Of a stretch of DNA of 64,000 nt, positions 62,121 to 64,000 are shown piece after piece. The notes under the pieces are model-generated. The model saw nothing but the letters and a program-made list of their open reading frames with translations, ran no database searches and was not told the DNA's origin. Source of the DNA: Natrialba swarupiae (GTDB lineage Archaea > Halobacteriota > Halobacteria > Halobacteriales > Natrialbaceae); the NCBI RefSeq assembly GCF_008245225.1, contig NZ_VTAW01000001.1, positions 62,001-126,000 on the forward strand. Reading direction: 5' to 3'. How positions within the stretch are numbered: the first letter of the stretch is position 1; each line of letters opens with the position of its first letter. Both the position numbers and the translations under genes were made by a program.

Positions 62121-63188
62121 TCACGGAGTCTGTGCTTCGTCCTCGAGACCCTCGAGCCGTTCGGCGAACAGCATCTCGAGCAGTTCGGGGGTGATGTAGG
62201 CTTCGACGAACGCCGCGAGGACGAGCATGAGCCAGGCGAAGACGACCAACGCGGTCGTCCGAAGGAGGTACGGCTTCGTCAGGAAGGCGTCGCGATAGCC
62301 GATGATCCGTTCGGCGAACCGATAGAGCAGACGGAACCCGACGCCGGCCGCGATAAACAGCGCAGCGAGTTCGAAGACGCCGTGTGGGACGAGCCCCACG
62401 ATGACGTAATCGAGACCGGTCTCGCCGACGAGCGCGCCGACGACGTTCCCGACGATGATTCCGTTGAACAGCATGATAGCTGCGGTGAGCACGCCCACCG
62501 AGAGCGCGCCGACGATCGATAACAAGAACGGCTGGCTGTTGTTCACGATGAAAAAGCTCGCCGTCAACTCGAACTCCTCGTCCTCGAGTTCCGGAAACAG
62601 TTCCTCTTCGAGCAGTTCGAGGACGAGTTCGAACAGATTGACCCCCGCGAGCAAGAGCAGGAAACCGAGGACGATTCCGAACGCGAACAGCCCCGTCGAG
62701 AACCAGACGTATCGGCGGTGTTCGATCCAGGCCGCGTCGAGCCCCTCGAGCAGCCAGGGGGCGCGCTGGACGGAGACGACCGCGATCGCCGCGAACGTGA
62801 CGCCGACGACGGTCGCGCCGATCACCGGGAGAACGTCGTCGCCCGTCGAGACGGTCACCGCGGCCGTGACGAACGAGACGACAGCCAGTCCAAGCAGGAG
62901 CAGGGCCCAGTTTCTCACCGCGTTCGGCCCTGGGTCCGGCTCGCCGTCCGGATCGGGGTCGTCCGGGTCCGGCGTCGATGGCGGCGGACTCGAGGCGGGA
63001 TCGGCATCTGTGTCGGCGTTCGAATCGGCGAGATCGACCGTGATCCGTCGTCTCTCGTCCCGTTCGCCGTCTCGAGTGGCGTGTTCCGTGTCCCATTCGG
63101 TTTCCGCCTCGGAGCGGTCGTCGTCGAGGCCGCCACGGCCGCCCGCTTCCCTCTCGTCGCCGTCAGTGTCGTCTCCGGCGCCGGTCAT
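62121..63188 (-). CDS. SpoIIM-like (stage II sporulation protein M) membrane protein
   Basis: The 355-residue protein has a disordered acidic N-terminus (about 90 residues), then six or seven helices. The family signature is AIMLFNGIIVGNVVGALVGETGLDYVIVGLVPHGVFELAALFIAAGVGFRL (the HG-E motif). Despite the name, archaeal members have no link to sporulation and probably act in membrane organisation. The ATG at 63188 is preferred to 63308. Confidence 0.9.
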   Translation of the reverse strand: MTGAGDDTDGDEREAGGRGGLDDDRSEAETEWDTEHATRDGERDERRRITVDLADSNADTDADPASSPPPSTPDPDDPDPDGEPDPGPNAVRNWALLLLGLAVVSFVTAAVTVSTGDDVLPVIGATVVGVTFAAIAVVSVQRAPWLLEGLDAAWIEHRRYVWFSTGLFAFGIVLGFLLLLAGVNLFELVLELLEEELFPELEDEEFELTASFFIVNNSQPFLLSIVGALSVGVLTAAIMLFNGIIVGNVVGALVGETGLDYVIVGLVPHGVFELAALFIAAGVGFRLLYRFAERIIGYRDAFLTKPYLLRTTALVVFAWLMLVLAAFVEAYITPELLEMLFAERLEGLEDEAQTP

Positions 63189-63491
63189 GTACGTCCGTTC
63201 GACGATCCGGAGGATAAATCCGCCGACTGTTCCTCGCCCCGGTCGGATGCGGTACTCGACGACGCCTCGAGCGCCCGCGATCGCCACCGGCGAAGGACGT
63301 TTCGACACTGCCGGGGCAGCTGCGACAGCCGCGTTCGTCGTCCGCGATCGCGGCGTCGACGATCCGTTCGACGGCTCGGGCAGTCATCACTCGAGGCCAC
63401 GTCGACCGACGCCGTAGTCGTTGGCCCCGTTCTCGAGTGTCGCGGCGCGGCCGAACGTACAACTGCGGCCACGTCGTGGCGTGGAACGACC
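63189..63491. other. Intergenic stretch, nothing clear
   Basis: I see no gene or repeat family in these 303 bases. They should hold the divergent promoters of the SpoIIM-like and methyltransferase genes. Confidence 0.4.
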
Positions 63492-64000
63492 GTGACCGAC
63501 GGCGTAATCGAGACGATTCGACGGGCGCGTACCGCCGTCGAGTGCCTCGGGAGGCGGGCGTACCACCGAATCGCGGCCGTGAACTACGAACGCCGGCTGA
63601 TCTCGAGACGAAACCGGACGCCAGCCGGGAGCGTTCGCTGTCTCGAGCCGATCAACCGCCACGGAACGGACGAGATGCTCGCCGAGCTAGACGATGTCTG
63701 CGGCCCCGACGCGGTCGTCTTCGACGTCGGTGCACACGTCGGAATCTACGTGCTCGCGCTCGCGAGTGGAACGCCGGATCGACGGGTGGTCGCGTTCGAA
63801 CCGTCCCCGCCCGTCGTCGCTCGCCTCCGGGCCAACGTCTGTCTGAACTCTCTCGAGGACCGGATCGACGTCCGCCCGATCGGGATCGGCGACGAGGACG
63901 GCGACCGCCCGTTCTATCGCTCGTCGAACCCCGAACTCTCGGCGTTCGACCGCGCGAGTGCGACCCGCTGGGGTGGATCAGTGATCGACGTGCGACGAGT
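63492..64000 (+). CDS. FkbM-type methyltransferase, N-terminal part
   Basis: A GTG-started frame runs off the right edge after about 169 residues. It has HGTDEMLAELDDVCGPDAVVFDVGAHVGIYVLALASG (SAM-binding DVGAHVG) and VVAFEPSPPVVARLRANVCLN (acidic FEPSP). The FEPSPxVxxxLxxNxxLN pattern is the hallmark of FkbM-family O-methyltransferases, often active on glycans or lipids. The partner genes lie outside the window. Confidence 0.82.
   Translation, partial: MTDGVIETIRRARTAVECLGRRAYHRIAAVNYERRLISRRNRTPAGSVRCLEPINRHGTDEMLAELDDVCGPDAVVFDVGAHVGIYVLALASGTPDRRVVAFEPSPPVVARLRANVCLNSLEDRIDVRPIGIGDEDGDRPFYRSSNPELSAFDRASATRWGGSVIDVRR

Noticed and set aside
1-64000. CRISPR arrays, tRNA and rRNA genes
   Set aside because: I saw no regularly spaced direct repeats of CRISPR type and no tRNA or rRNA signatures in my reading. 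A covariance-model scan would be the decisive check.

Overview
The window is chromosomal DNA of a haloarchaeon (class Halobacteria), most likely of the Natrialbales type. It has high G+C with a strong third-position bias, very acidic proteins, Tat-type lipoprotein signals, and TATA-like boxes 25-35 bases ahead of leaderless starts. It carries hallmark genes such as PolD small subunit, Orc1/Cdc6, SAMP2, RIO1, HalOD1, IF-6, L31e/L39e and the oriC-linked OapA/B/C set. I saw no rRNA, tRNA or CRISPR array.

Layout. 1-4.2 kb: end of an FtsX-like permease, a DUF5518 membrane protein, an AI-2E-type permease and a thiamine-type substrate-binding lipoprotein. 4.3-6.3 kb: an IS200/IS605 element with an intact tnpB, a coupled small ribbon-helix-helix-like ORF and a tnpA broken by a 51-base hairpin cassette. 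6.3-9.4 kb: aspartate kinase and small enzymes. 9.4-18 kb: the replication-origin neighbourhood, with PolD small subunit, signal peptidase, Orc1/Cdc6, an AT-rich origin flanked by inverted ORB repeats, and the oapABC (arvABC) operon. 18-20.3 kb: small genes separated by tandem repeats. 20.5-24 kb: an iron-type ABC transporter (permease and binding protein, no ATPase) with three DtxR-type operators. 24-33.3 kb: housekeeping and signalling genes (methyltransferase, phosphoesterase, histidine kinase, RIO1 kinase, NAD-dependent ligase, CPBP protease). 33.3-36.2 kb: an accessory, lower-G+C, hairpin-rich patch with a TumE/TumA-like toxin-antitoxin pair and several very small genes. 36.2-49 kb: an XPD-like helicase, SAMP2, a bactofilin-like membrane protein, an intein-split rfcS, a degenerate sensor protein and thiE-thiM. 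49-64 kb: two divergent rhodaneses, aldo/keto reductase, SRP54, a histidine kinase, the L39e-L31e-IF6 operon, thpR, a SpoIIM-like protein and the start of an FkbM-type methyltransferase.

The most unusual feature is a family of dispersed, near-palindromic 86-base elements with outer arms close to TGATACGGTTTGCTGT. Seven copies (one shortened to 80 bases, one decayed in one arm) all lie 0-45 bases downstream of a stop codon. In three of them the outer TGA of the element is itself the stop codon. They are predicted to form long hairpins at transcript 3' ends. Other points worth a second look are the stop-containing hairpin cassette inside tnpA, ORB-like repeats inside the PolD small-subunit gene, the triple iron-repressor operators, and the degenerate intein endonuclease in rfcS.
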